From NCBI GenBank assembly GCA_964406775.1, contig CAYOSW010000003.1, positions 1-64,000 on the forward strand: 64,000 nt of DNA, in the 5' to 3' direction. Within the stretch, counting starts at the first letter, position 1; every line of letters starts with the position of its first letter. This stretch comes from JACPKO01 sp964406775 (lineage in GTDB: Bacteria > Patescibacteriota > Microgenomatia > Daviesbacterales > UBA10151). Under the pieces are notes generated by a model. The model was not told where the DNA came from. It was given only the letters and a program-made list of their open reading frames with translations, and did no database searches. Positions 23,640-31,787 of the stretch are shown one piece after another. A program made the translations under genes and the position numbers.

Positions 23640-24992
23640 ATGGCTAAATCCGGTTTGAATTATTCGGTTTTAAAAAAGTCTTCTCCAAAAATCTATTCGC
23701 TTATCCAAAAAGAACAAATCAGACAGCGTGAAGTGCTCGAGATGATCGCTTCGGAAAATTATACGTCAGCCTCAGTTATCGAAACTTTAGGCTCGGTTTT
23801 TACCAACAAATACTCGGAAGGCTATCCGAACAGACGCTATTACCAGGGTAACGGGGTAGTCGATACAGTCGAAATTTATGCTCAGGATTTAGCAAAGAAA
23901 TTGTTCGGAGTCCCTCACGCTAATGTTCAGCCTTATTCCGGTTCACCCGCAAATGCGGCGATAGTTATGGGATTACTTAAACCCGGTCAGAAATTGATGG
24001 GGCTGGCTCTTGACCAGGGCGGTCACATAACCCACGGGCTGGCTGTCGGATTTTCGGGAATATTTTTTAAAACTGCAAGCTATAAGGTCTCGATGACAAC
24101 CGGGCAGCTTGATTACAAAGAAGTTGAGGCGGCGGTAATTGAGGCAAAACCCGATTTATTAATCTGTGGATTCACAGCCTATCCGAGAGAAATTGATTTT
24201 GCCAAGTTTAGGAAAATTGCCGATAAAGTCGGAGCTATTTTGATGGCAGATGTCTCCCATATTGCCGGTTTGATTGTGGGCGGAGTCCATCCGTCACCCG
24301 TTCCTTACGCCGATGTTGTTATGACAACAACACATAAGACCTTAAGAGGCCCGAGAGGTGCGATGATTATGGTTACTGAGCGTGGTTTGAAGAGAGACCC
24401 GGATATGGGTAAGAAAATCGATTCAGCGGTTTTCCCCGGTCTTCAGGGAGGTCCGCACGATAATCAGACAGCGGCGATTGCCGTAGCTCTTGAGGAAGCA
24501 TCAAAACCCGGATTTAAGAAATACGCCGCACAAATTGTAAAAAATGCCAAAACTTTAGCTGAAACCCTTTTAAAAAATGATTTGGATTTGGTATCGGGTG
24601 GAACGGATAATCATTTAATTTTAGTTGATCTTCAAAGACAACAGGTTTCAGGAAAAATTGCCGCAGAAGCTTTGGAAGTAGCCGGAATTGTACTTAACTT
24701 TTCTCTGGTTCCTTATGATCCGATGCCTCCGTTTTATTCATCCGGAATCAGAATCGGCACTCCGGCTTTAACAACCCGGGGAATGAAGGAAAAAGATATG
24801 GTAAAGGTTGGAAATTGGATCGCATCGGTTATTAAAGAGGTCGAAGGTTATACTTTGCCTTCGGATAAGGAAGGCAGGCTGGAGCTTTTGCGTAAATTCA
24901 GGTCGGAAATAATTAAGAATAAAACTCTTCTTAAAATCCAAAAAGAGGTTACGGCTTTTGCCAAAAAATTCCCTGTTCCTGGAATTGACTAA
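23640..24992 (+). CDS. glyA: Serine hydroxymethyltransferase
   Basis: A PLP enzyme that moves the serine hydroxymethyl group to THF, giving glycine and methylene-THF. Blocks: LEMIASENYTSASVIETLGS, NKYSEGYPNRRYYQGN, the PLP lysine Lys233 in TTTHKTLRGPRG, and FPGLQGGPHDNQTAAIAVAL. 450 residues from ATG 23640 (MAKSGLNY); the promoter position argues against the ATG four codons earlier. It is first of a one-carbon cluster with folD and purN, supplying ThyA, PurN and PurH. Confidence 0.97.
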   Translation: MAKSGLNYSVLKKSSPKIYSLIQKEQIRQREVLEMIASENYTSASVIETLGSVFTNKYSEGYPNRRYYQGNGVVDTVEIYAQDLAKKLFGVPHANVQPYSGSPANAAIVMGLLKPGQKLMGLALDQGGHITHGLAVGFSGIFFKTASYKVSMTTGQLDYKEVEAAVIEAKPDLLICGFTAYPREIDFAKFRKIADKVGAILMADVSHIAGLIVGGVHPSPVPYADVVMTTTHKTLRGPRGAMIMVTERGLKRDPDMGKKIDSAVFPGLQGGPHDNQTAAIAVALEEASKPGFKKYAAQIVKNAKTLAETLLKNDLDLVSGGTDNHLILVDLQRQQVSGKIAAEALEVAGIVLNFSLVPYDPMPPFYSSGIRIGTPALTTRGMKEKDMVKVGNWIASVIKEVEGYTLPSDKEGRLELLRKFRSEIIKNKTLLKIQKEVTAFAKKFPVPGID

Positions 24993-25008
24993 TTCTTTTG
25001 CGTATAAT
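24980..25008 (+). promoter_or_regulatory. folD promoter, leaderless layout
   Basis: TATAAT (25003-25008) stands 8 bases before ATG 25017. The -35 region at 17 bases' spacing (CTGGAA-like) is poor, and a TTGACT at 24985 is only 12 bases away. Confidence 0.45.
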
Positions 25009-25016
25009 TTCCATAA

Positions 25017-25808
25017 ATGAGCAAGATAATCGACGGTAAAGCTTTAGCTGAAAAGCTGGGTAAAAAACTGGCTGAAAAAATCGGAAAACTTAAAGAACGT
25101 CCTCTGGTGGTCAGTATTTTGATCGGAAACGATCCTAACTCTCTTTTGTATACCCAAATGAAACAGAAAAGAGCCGAGGAGTTTAATATAGACTTTCTGC
25201 CGATGAAATTTCCTATAAAATCCACTTTTGAAAATGTGGCGTCTCAAATTCAAAAATTAAATGATTCGTCCGAAGTTAAAGGAATTATGATTCAGCTTCC
25301 AATCCCGAGGGATTTTTTGCAGGGCAGGTCCAAATGGGATTTGATTAACCTGATAGCTCCTGATAAAGACATTGACGGAATGCTTGAGATGAGTCCGTTT
25401 GTTTCCGCAACCGTGAAGGGCGTAATAAAAATCCTGGATGAAATAAAAATTGATTACCAAGGATTGGTGTTCGGTGTAGTGGGCTCGGAAGGCGAGGTCG
25501 GTAAGCCGATGGTTGACGAACTCTCAAAAAAAGGCGCGAAGCAAATAATCGGACTAGATAAAAGAAATCCCGAGTGCGATTTAGGTCAGCTAATAAAAGC
25601 AGATGTGGTTGTTTCCTGTACCGGTGTTCAGGGTCTCGTAACTGCGGAAATGGTCAAGAAAGGCATAATTGCGGTTGATGTCGGACTAGGGGATTTTGAC
25701 CCGGCTGTTTATGAAAAAGCAAAGATGTATACCCCGAAATTCGGCGGAGTCGGCCCGATGACAATTTATTGTCTGATGGAAAATATTCTGGAGGCAGCGG
25801 GGAAATGA
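25017..25808 (+). CDS. folD: Methylene-THF dehydrogenase/cyclohydrolase
   Basis: FolD oxidises methylene-THF to methenyl-THF with NADP and opens it to 10-formyl-THF. 263 residues. The active-site lysine lies in LLYTQMKQKRAEEFN (YxxxK-type). Other family blocks are IMIQLPIPRDF, APDKDIDGML, the GSEGEVGKP nucleotide loop (usually GRSxxVGxP, so changed here), and GGVGPMTIYCLMEN. Its TGA overlaps the purN ATG, tying formyl-THF production to its user. Confidence 0.94.
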   Translation: MSKIIDGKALAEKLGKKLAEKIGKLKERPLVVSILIGNDPNSLLYTQMKQKRAEEFNIDFLPMKFPIKSTFENVASQIQKLNDSSEVKGIMIQLPIPRDFLQGRSKWDLINLIAPDKDIDGMLEMSPFVSATVKGVIKILDEIKIDYQGLVFGVVGSEGEVGKPMVDELSKKGAKQIIGLDKRNPECDLGQLIKADVVVSCTGVQGLVTAEMVKKGIIAVDVGLGDFDPAVYEKAKMYTPKFGGVGPMTIYCLMENILEAAGK

Positions 25809-26485
25809 AACTGGCTATATTTGCTTCAGGAGCAGGCACGACAGCGGAAGTATTATTCAAATATGCCTCTGTAGTCGTTACTAATATTCCCGATGCAGGA
25901 GTCATCGGAAAAGCTGAAAAGGTAGGAATTCCGGTTGAGATTATCGAAAAAAACGGACTCAGTCTCGAGCAGTTCGGTGAAAAAATACTTGAGGTTTTAG
26001 GTAAATACGATTTTGATTTCATCTCCCAAAACGGCTGGGAAATGATCACTCCCATTAATGTATGTCAAAAATATGACGGTAAAATTACCAATAATCACCC
26101 TGCTCCTCTTGATCCGGGTTATCCCGATTTCGGAGGAAAAGGTATGAAAGGACTTGCAGTACACCAGGCGGTTCTAAACTTTTTTCATAAGGCAAAAAGA
26201 CCTTTTAACAGTGAAATTTGTATCCATCTGGTAAATCCGGAACTTGATAAAGGAGAACTTCTGGCCTACGAACCTGTTGAAATTGAGGAATCAGATACCG
26301 CTCAAAGTTTGCAGGCCAGAGTTAAGGAGACGGAGAAGGTTTTAATCGCTCAATTTTGGGCAGACGTAGAGAAGTCAGAAAAATTAATTCCGGTCATTAG
26401 GGAGGAAAGACTCATAAAAGATGAGGAGTTCGGGCTGCTTGAGGAAGCAAAAAGTGACGCGATTGCAGAATTCCGGAAAGGATAG
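25805..26485 (+). CDS. purN: Phosphoribosylglycinamide formyltransferase
   Basis: PurN formylates GAR with 10-formyl-THF in purine synthesis. 226 residues from ATG 25805, which overlaps the folD stop; an upstream in-frame ATG at 25769 would run far into folD and is rejected. The N-terminus KLAIFASGAGTTAEVL is the phosphate-binding fold. The catalytic Asn and His are in TNNHPAPLD, and GLAVHQAVL and IHLVNPELDKGELL cover the region of the catalytic Asp. It is divergent from E. coli PurN. Remote from the main purine cluster at 47-64 kb. Confidence 0.85.
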   Translation: MKLAIFASGAGTTAEVLFKYASVVVTNIPDAGVIGKAEKVGIPVEIIEKNGLSLEQFGEKILEVLGKYDFDFISQNGWEMITPINVCQKYDGKITNNHPAPLDPGYPDFGGKGMKGLAVHQAVLNFFHKAKRPFNSEICIHLVNPELDKGELLAYEPVEIEESDTAQSLQARVKETEKVLIAQFWADVEKSEKLIPVIREERLIKDEEFGLLEEAKSDAIAEFRKG

Positions 26486-26499
26486 TAAAATACACCTCT

Positions 26500-26778
26500 A
26501 TGGGTTTTATGGATAATATCAAACAACTCGGTGACTTAAAGAAAATGCGCGATCAGGCTATGGAAGTGCAGAAAAAACTCTCTGGAATTAAAATCACCGT
26601 TGAACACAAAGGAGTAACTGTCGTTTTAACCGCAGATCAAAAAGTTATTTCAATTTCAGGCGACAATGATTTCGAAAAAATTACCGAGGCCATAAACGAA
26701 GCTTTAAAACAATCCCAAAAAGTTGCCGCAGAGGAAATGCGCGGACTTATGGGCGGTATGGGTCTCCCCGGAATGTAG
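26500..26778 (+). CDS. YbaB/EbfC nucleoid-associated protein
   Basis: 92 residues, close to the family's ~100: an N-terminal helix (QLGDLKKMRDQAMEVQKKL), a short sheet (VTVVLTADQKVISI) and a C-terminal helix with AINEALKQSQKVAAEEM, ending in the Gly/Met-rich GGMGLPGM. It binds DNA as a dimer. The ybaB-recR pairing, conserved in many bacteria, supports the call. Confidence 0.9.
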   Translation: MGFMDNIKQLGDLKKMRDQAMEVQKKLSGIKITVEHKGVTVVLTADQKVISISGDNDFEKITEAINEALKQSQKVAAEEMRGLMGGMGLPGM

Positions 26779-26804
26779 TTTTTTCTTTGTGATAGAATCT
26801 TTTG

Positions 26805-27401
26805 ATGGCGACAATTCCTAAAGTTGTGCGTGATTTGATCGAGGCATTTGAGAGACTTCCCGGTATCGGGCCGAAATCGGCTCAGAGATTGACTTACTAT
26901 TTATTACACGCTCCGAAAGAACAGGCGGAAATGTTGGCATCCTCAGCTTTGGCATTAAAAGAGAAAACTGTACTTTGTTCAGTTTGTTTCAATATTTCCG
27001 AAGGCGACCCCTGCGAAATAGATTCCGACTCCGGCCGGGATAAATCTATCATTGCGGTTGTAGAAGATCCCTTAGATGTTTTGGCGATGGAAAAGGCGAA
27101 TTTAAACACTCTCTACCACGTTTTGCACGGCTGTATTTCGCCTATGGAAAACATCGGCCCAGAACAGCTCCACATAAAAGAGCTATTGCCCAGGCTAAGG
27201 GATGGTTCTGTCAAGGAAATAATTTTGGCCACCAATCCGACTATGGAAGGTGAGGCTACAGCAATGTACATAGAAAGATTGATTAAGCCGTTAGGGGTTA
27301 AAATTACCCGGATAGCCCGAGGGCTTCCTGTAGGTGGGGATTTGGAGTATGCTGATGAAACAACACTTCTTCGAGCACTCGAAGGGCGGAAGGAGCTTTA
27401 A
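26805..27401 (+). CDS. recR: Recombination protein RecR
   Basis: RecR works with RecO/RecF to load RecA. 198 residues from ATG 26805 (preceded 6 bases earlier by TAGAAT; the TTG one codon upstream is less likely). N-terminal helix-hairpin-helix: LPGIGPKSAQRLTYYLL. Zinc site: CSVCFNISEGDPCEID, in which the fourth Cys is Asp. Toprim: IAVVEDPLDVLAME and ATNPTMEGEATAMYI. C-terminal GLPVGGDLEYADETTL is normal. Confidence 0.95.
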   Translation: MATIPKVVRDLIEAFERLPGIGPKSAQRLTYYLLHAPKEQAEMLASSALALKEKTVLCSVCFNISEGDPCEIDSDSGRDKSIIAVVEDPLDVLAMEKANLNTLYHVLHGCISPMENIGPEQLHIKELLPRLRDGSVKEIILATNPTMEGEATAMYIERLIKPLGVKITRIARGLPVGGDLEYADETTLLRALEGRKEL

Positions 27402-27404
27402 AAT

Positions 27405-27887
27405 ATGCCGGGAGCACCTCAACAGCCATCATCCGAAGAGTCCAATGAATTCGAGGATTTGGAGCAGGCCCAGCCTACTCAACCAAAAACATCTCAGCCT
27501 CAGCAGGCCCAGTCTAAACCTCAGGAGAAATTTGATATTAAAGATGAAGTGGGTCAGGCTATAGAAACCGCACAGCAGTCCATATTTGGTCCGACAGATC
27601 CCGCAAAAATTCAGCAACAGCAATTAGAGCAGGCTCAAAAAAAGCAGGAAGATCAGAAAAAAATAGCCAATATTAAGCAGTTTTTAAGCCAGATGGCGCA
27701 AGATGAACAGCAGTTAAGACAGAAGAGGCAGGAGGAGCAGCAGGAGAAAATGCAGAAACAGCAGGAAGAGCACGAAGACAAGCAGGAAGAGGAAATGAAA
27801 AAACAAAAGAAGGAAGAAAGCTTCCAACAGCAGCATATCCAGGCCGAACAAACGAAGGCTGAAAGAAAATTAGGCGTAGGCGGTTAA
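27405..27887 (+). CDS. Gln/Glu-rich coiled-coil protein
   Basis: 160 residues with extreme composition. Residues 1-45 are Pro/Gln/Ser-rich and likely disordered. A short ordered piece follows (DIKDEVGQAIETAQQSIFG). From about 65 to 150 there is a long Gln/Glu/Lys helix (e.g. QEEQQEKMQKQQEEHEDKQ). No signal or membrane part. It starts 3 bases after recR and is probably co-transcribed. Function unknown; such proteins often are scaffolds. Confidence 0.7.
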   Translation: MPGAPQQPSSEESNEFEDLEQAQPTQPKTSQPQQAQSKPQEKFDIKDEVGQAIETAQQSIFGPTDPAKIQQQQLEQAQKKQEDQKKIANIKQFLSQMAQDEQQLRQKRQEEQQEKMQKQQEEHEDKQEEEMKKQKKEESFQQQHIQAEQTKAERKLGVGG

Positions 27888-27957
27888 CTCATACTTCCGT
27901 TAAGATACTTATTGAAATTCTTCATACGAAATGGTTTATTGGCTATACCTGATAATT

Positions 27958-27986
27958 TTGATTCAGGAAGACTTATAGTGTATAAT
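27958..27986 (+). promoter_or_regulatory. Promoter for gene at 28034
   Basis: TTGATT (27958-27963), 17 bases, TATAAT (27981-27986). The leader would be about 40 bases. A second TTGACA at 27999 has only a poor -10 (AATTAA). Confidence 0.7.
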
Positions 27987-28033
27987 TTGTGATTGAGATC
28001 ATTGACAGAGCAAATATGATCCTAAATTAAACT

Positions 28034-28702
28034 ATGGAAGTACTGATTGATAGAGGAGACTACGCATTAATTGTCAGACCAAGCCAATCTCAAGGTAATG
28101 GAGAAGTTACCGTACGCAGAAGCCCGAATGGTTTACAATTCGATGGTACCTGGGAGGCTATGCAGGGTTATGATGGCATTGTGGATCTTTTAGGCAAGCG
28201 TCCAACAGCATACCGTCCTTACAGAGAGGTATTGGAGTTGCTTGGTGGAAGAGTTCCGGAAGGGAAACCTGTAGAAGACGGGATGCCGATTGGCATAATC
28301 GGTATAAGAAATCTCGCCGAAAGACACTTCAGTTTAAAAGAAAGCGATAGGAGGCCTCTGCCTAGGGTGAGAGCAGCCGGAAAATCGGCATTCGTCGCTT
28401 GCACCGCTGATGTGCGAATTGCAATGCCGATAATTATGGGATTCCCCCGTTCTCGACACGATAGATTGTTTGTAGCACCGGCGTGGGCCTTAAGAGAAGC
28501 TGGTTTGGATGTTGTACATGCTCCAACAGGAGGAAACAAGCCTCCCTATAGACATCCGCTGCATGTCAGGGTGATTCCGGCGGGAGAAAGATATGATAAT
28601 AACGGCGATATACCATTGTCCTTAAGAGAAAATGCGGCCATTGTTTTTGGCCAGTATTTAATGCCCCTAGCCGTAGGACCTGTTGATCGGGTGGGTAGAT
28701 AA
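28034..28702 (+). CDS. Hypothetical protein
   Basis: 222 residues, soluble, no motif recognised. The N-terminal ~60 residues look beta-rich (EVLIDRGDYALIVRPSQSQG). The middle is Arg/Lys-rich (RHFSLKESDRRPLPRVRAAGKSAF), and PRSRHDRLFVAPAWALREAGLDVVHAP follows. A strong promoter of its own and an isolated place between the recR unit and cysS mark it as one of several orphan single genes in this window. Confidence 0.6.
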   Translation: MEVLIDRGDYALIVRPSQSQGNGEVTVRRSPNGLQFDGTWEAMQGYDGIVDLLGKRPTAYRPYREVLELLGGRVPEGKPVEDGMPIGIIGIRNLAERHFSLKESDRRPLPRVRAAGKSAFVACTADVRIAMPIIMGFPRSRHDRLFVAPAWALREAGLDVVHAPTGGNKPPYRHPLHVRVIPAGERYDNNGDIPLSLRENAAIVFGQYLMPLAVGPVDRVGR

Positions 28703-28755
28703 CTACCTCCTTTCCTCTTGCTTAAAAACTCAAGATAAGCTTAAATTGGATTTAA

Positions 28756-30138
28756 ATGCTTAAGCTTTTTAATACTCTATCGAGAAAAATTGAGGACTTT
28801 GTTCCGCTTGAAAAAGAGAAAGTAGGTTTATATACCTGCGGCCCGACTGTATACGACTATACCCATATCGGGCATCTGCGCAAATATATTAACGACGATA
28901 TTTTAAAAAAAGTTCTCCGGGCTAATGGATTTAAGGTCCGCCACGTAATGAATATTACCGATGTCGGTCATTTGACTTCCGATTCGGATTCCGGTGACGA
29001 TAAGATGGAAAAAGGAGCGAAGGAGTCGGGCCGGACTGTTTGGGAGGTTGCACGTTTCTTTGAGGAGTATTTTTTTAAGTCCGTAAATACCGTAAATGTC
29101 GAGAGAGCGGATATAGTTTGCCGCGCAACTGAACATATCGGAGCGCAGATAAAGTTAATAAAAGCCTTGGAAAAAAACGGTCTGACTTATACAACTGCGC
29201 ACGCTGTTTATTTTGATGTCACTAAATTCCCGAACTATGGGCAACTTTCAAAGCAAAATTTGGAAGATAAAGAAACCGGCGCGCGTTCTGATGTTTTCGT
29301 TGATAAATCCAAAAAACATCCGGCTGATTTCGCTCTCTGGTTTTTTACGACCGGACATTTTAAAGATCACACAATGAAATGGAATTCTCCCTGGGGTGAA
29401 GGTTTTCCGGGCTGGCATATTGAGTGCTCGGCGATGAGTATGGAATATTTAGGGCAGTCTTTTGATATTCATACCGGGGGAATTGATCATATTCCTGTTC
29501 ACCACGAGAACGAAATAGCGCAAGCAGAAGGAGCAACCGGAAAACAGTTTGTTAAATATTGGGTACATCACGATTTTGTAAATATCGATAAAGAGAAAAT
29601 GAGCAAGTCAAAGAAAAATTTTCTGAAGGTTGATGAAGTTACCGAAAAAGGTTTTGATCCGCTGTCTTTAAGATATCTTTATTTAACCGGACACTACAGA
29701 TCGGAGATGGCGTTTTCTTTCGAATCACTGTCTGCCTCTCAGGCTGCTTTTTTTAAGCTGAGGGAAGAAGTTAGAGCCTGGGAAAGCCCCGGAGAGGTAG
29801 TCGCACAATATTGGCAGAAATTTATCGAGGCTGCCAACGATGACTTAAATCTTCCGAAAGCTTTAGCTGTTGTTTGGGAGCTTGTAAAAGCTGATATTCC
29901 TTCCGGGGATAAATCGGCAACTCTTCTTGAGATGGATAAAATTTTAAGTTTAGGGCTTAACGAATATATTGGTAAAAAAGTTGAGGTGCCAGAAAAGATT
30001 CAAAAATTAATTGAAGCACGCGAAAAGGCCAGAGAGGAAAAGGATTTCAAAAAGTCAGATGAGTTGCGCAAAGAAATTAAAGACTTGGGCTATGAAATCG
30101 AAGATTCTTCTTCAGGCTACAAGATAAAAAAAATCTGA
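28756..30138 (+). CDS. cysS: Cysteinyl-tRNA synthetase
   Basis: A class I synthetase of 460 residues. The HIGH motif lies in TVYDYTHIGHLRKY and is preceded by the zinc Cys in YTCGPT. GWHIECSAM and GGIDHIPVHHENEIAQ supply the other zinc ligands. KMSKSKKN is the second signature. A C-terminal helical part ends near RKEIKDLGYEIEDS. A candidate promoter (TTGCTT 28718, 17 bases, TTAAAT 28741) lies 9 bases before the ATG. Confidence 0.97.
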   Translation: MLKLFNTLSRKIEDFVPLEKEKVGLYTCGPTVYDYTHIGHLRKYINDDILKKVLRANGFKVRHVMNITDVGHLTSDSDSGDDKMEKGAKESGRTVWEVARFFEEYFFKSVNTVNVERADIVCRATEHIGAQIKLIKALEKNGLTYTTAHAVYFDVTKFPNYGQLSKQNLEDKETGARSDVFVDKSKKHPADFALWFFTTGHFKDHTMKWNSPWGEGFPGWHIECSAMSMEYLGQSFDIHTGGIDHIPVHHENEIAQAEGATGKQFVKYWVHHDFVNIDKEKMSKSKKNFLKVDEVTEKGFDPLSLRYLYLTGHYRSEMAFSFESLSASQAAFFKLREEVRAWESPGEVVAQYWQKFIEAANDDLNLPKALAVVWELVKADIPSGDKSATLLEMDKILSLGLNEYIGKKVEVPEKIQKLIEAREKAREEKDFKKSDELRKEIKDLGYEIEDSSSGYKIKKI

Positions 30139-30140
30139 TC

Positions 30141-30164
30141 TTGTGATGATAATCACAGTTTTTT
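30141..30164 (+). terminator. cysS terminator
   Basis: TGTGAT (30142-30147), GATA loop, ATCACA (30152-30157), extended by a T-G pair, then six T (30159-30164). A short but regular intrinsic terminator 2 bases behind the cysS stop. Confidence 0.75.
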
Positions 30165-30269
30165 GTTTCCGTCCGAATTCTGTCAAGTGTTAAGACTTCC
30201 TTTTGGAAATGATCTAATAGAGTACTTGTTGTCGGGTAGAAAGACGGCTCCCCGGGATTTTTTCAAAAT

Positions 30270-30298
30270 TTGACTATAAATTTAAGGAGGAGTATATT
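30270..30298 (+). promoter_or_regulatory. Promoter of the GH57-like gene
   Basis: TTGACT (30270-30275), 17 bases, TATATT (30293-30298). The stretch 30165-30269 before it shows nothing but short weak stems (e.g. CGGG with CCCG around 30226-30254). Confidence 0.7.
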
Positions 30299-30304
30299 AA
30301 CTAT

Positions 30305-30410
30305 AGGTTGAGTTTGTTCTTTTTTTGGAAGGAGATAAGGGTTTTACCGACCTGAGAACCAATCTTGAGCCGCGAAAAACGGCTAATCTTTGATTTGAGG
30401 GCCAGACATT
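30305..30410 (+). promoter_or_regulatory. Structured 5' leader of the GH57-like gene
   Basis: A leader of about 105 bases, long for this genome. GGTTTT (about 30340) pairs with AGAACC (about 30355-30360), and AGCCG with CGGCT (about 30369-30385) around loop CGAAAAA. A CTGAGA string recalls the THI box, but the rest of the TPP aptamer is absent. No known riboswitch fits. Confidence 0.35.
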
Positions 30411-31754
30411 ATGGCTGTTTCAGAGAGAGATAGACAAGCAGTATTCATTCTGCACGCTTATAATCCCGACCGCTATGGGTCGTATGTAGATCTCCGTGGT
30501 AAAAGTACCAGCTTAGACGGTATCAATTATACATTGAGAGTGTCGGACAGATCCTATGGTCCTGTATCGCAACTCGGTTTACTGGAGCGTGTTTCATATA
30601 CTTATGCTCCGACGCTTGCCAGACAGCTTGAAGATCACCGGCCCGAAGTTGCCGCAGAATTTGCCAGGAATTTTAGAACTAACGGCGTTGCGTCGCCCGC
30701 AATTCATTCCATACTTGTTCACCGTAGTATTGATGATAAGAGGATTTTGGTCGGTGCAGGCTTACAGAAAAATCCTTCAGCTGATTTTTGGGCGCCCGAA
30801 GGAACTTATGACCGGGAAACTTTAGAGGTTTTGGGGGAATATAATATCAGGGCTTTTATTTGCCGGCCGGATGGGATTGTTCTGGATGACGGCGGTAATC
30901 CTGAAAATACACCGGTTAAAATTCCTCTAAGCAACGGGAAATCCATAATAGCCATACCTTTCGATAAACACCTCTCACATATGCTGGGAATGGATCCGAA
31001 GCATAACGCAGATGAGTTTGCTGCCAATCACGTTGAGCCAAGACTCAACGGCAGGCCGGTATTCGCTATTACCGACTTTGAAACTTTCGGCGAACATATG
31101 CCGTACAGGGATAAGTTTCTGGCTTATCTGGTACAGAGAAGGCTTGCCGATAATGTTGTCCCTTTGAGTAGTATCGATCTTAGCGGGTCCAAAAGCGGAA
31201 GACTTGAGGGTATTACTTCCTGGAGTTGTTTCCACGGAGCTTTGAGATGGAAGGATGCCTGTCCGTGCCACGAGGAGGATATCAGAGACCACGGAGCCGA
31301 TATATCCTGGAAAAAGCCTTATTTCGAAGCAACCGTTTATCTTAATGATCAGATGACAGATTTGGTCAGACCGGTTTTTGGTAAAAATTATGTGGACGTA
31401 ATGAGTAGGGATTTTGAAAAGGCTTTATATAATCCGGGCGCCAAGGTGAATAGGAATGAAGAACTTGCTGTAAAGAGTGCAAAAGCATCGGGGCTTGCTG
31501 ATGTTGCAAGTTGTCCGACTTTTTTCCCCAGTATATATACCACAGGTTTGGTAAATATGATTATGGCAAGGCAGGCTGTCCTTCACGCCCGCGACGCAGG
31601 GTTTGTCAGTGATGCGCGGCGCATCGAGGAAGGATTTAAGACAAGACTGGAAGGTGTAAGCGTTTATCACCCGTATACTGCTGAGAAAATTTCCGGTGTT
31701 CAGATATACGAAGATTTAATCGGGGATCAGACCCTTATCCGTAAACCTAATTGA
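30411..31754 (+). CDS. GH57-like glycoside hydrolase
   Basis: 447 residues. Several GH57 landmarks are visible: an early His in FILHAYNPD, FWAPEGTYDRETLEVLGEYNIR (usual form WxPE...LAExGI), the acidic ITDFETFGEHM, and SWSCFHGALRWKDACPCH (usual SWSCxHGxxRW). The last matches a subfamily with a DUF3536-like tail. No signal peptide, so a cytosolic enzyme acting on alpha-glucans or glycans is inferred. The substrate cannot be read from sequence. Monocistronic, with its own promoter and leader. Confidence 0.75.
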   Translation: MAVSERDRQAVFILHAYNPDRYGSYVDLRGKSTSLDGINYTLRVSDRSYGPVSQLGLLERVSYTYAPTLARQLEDHRPEVAAEFARNFRTNGVASPAIHSILVHRSIDDKRILVGAGLQKNPSADFWAPEGTYDRETLEVLGEYNIRAFICRPDGIVLDDGGNPENTPVKIPLSNGKSIIAIPFDKHLSHMLGMDPKHNADEFAANHVEPRLNGRPVFAITDFETFGEHMPYRDKFLAYLVQRRLADNVVPLSSIDLSGSKSGRLEGITSWSCFHGALRWKDACPCHEEDIRDHGADISWKKPYFEATVYLNDQMTDLVRPVFGKNYVDVMSRDFEKALYNPGAKVNRNEELAVKSAKASGLADVASCPTFFPSIYTTGLVNMIMARQAVLHARDAGFVSDARRIEEGFKTRLEGVSVYHPYTAEKISGVQIYEDLIGDQTLIRKPN

Positions 31755-31779
31755 TCTTCGTCATTTTTTCGGTTATATT
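31751..31779 (+). promoter_or_regulatory. rarA promoter, leaderless layout
   Basis: TTGATC (31751-31756), 17 bases, TATATT (31774-31779), then 8 bases to ATG 31788. The -35 box overlaps the stop of the preceding gene. Confidence 0.7.
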
Positions 31780-31787
31780 AAATTTCT

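Noticed and set aside
25769..25804. Upstream ATG for purN
   Set aside because: It lies within folD; ATG 25805 overlaps the folD stop and starts exactly at the family's first beta strand.
30340..30400. CTGAGA plus a GAGCC hairpin resembling a TPP riboswitch
   Set aside because: The second conserved half (the ACC..TGAACCTGATC...GCGTAGGGA pattern) is missing and the gene is not related to thiamine.
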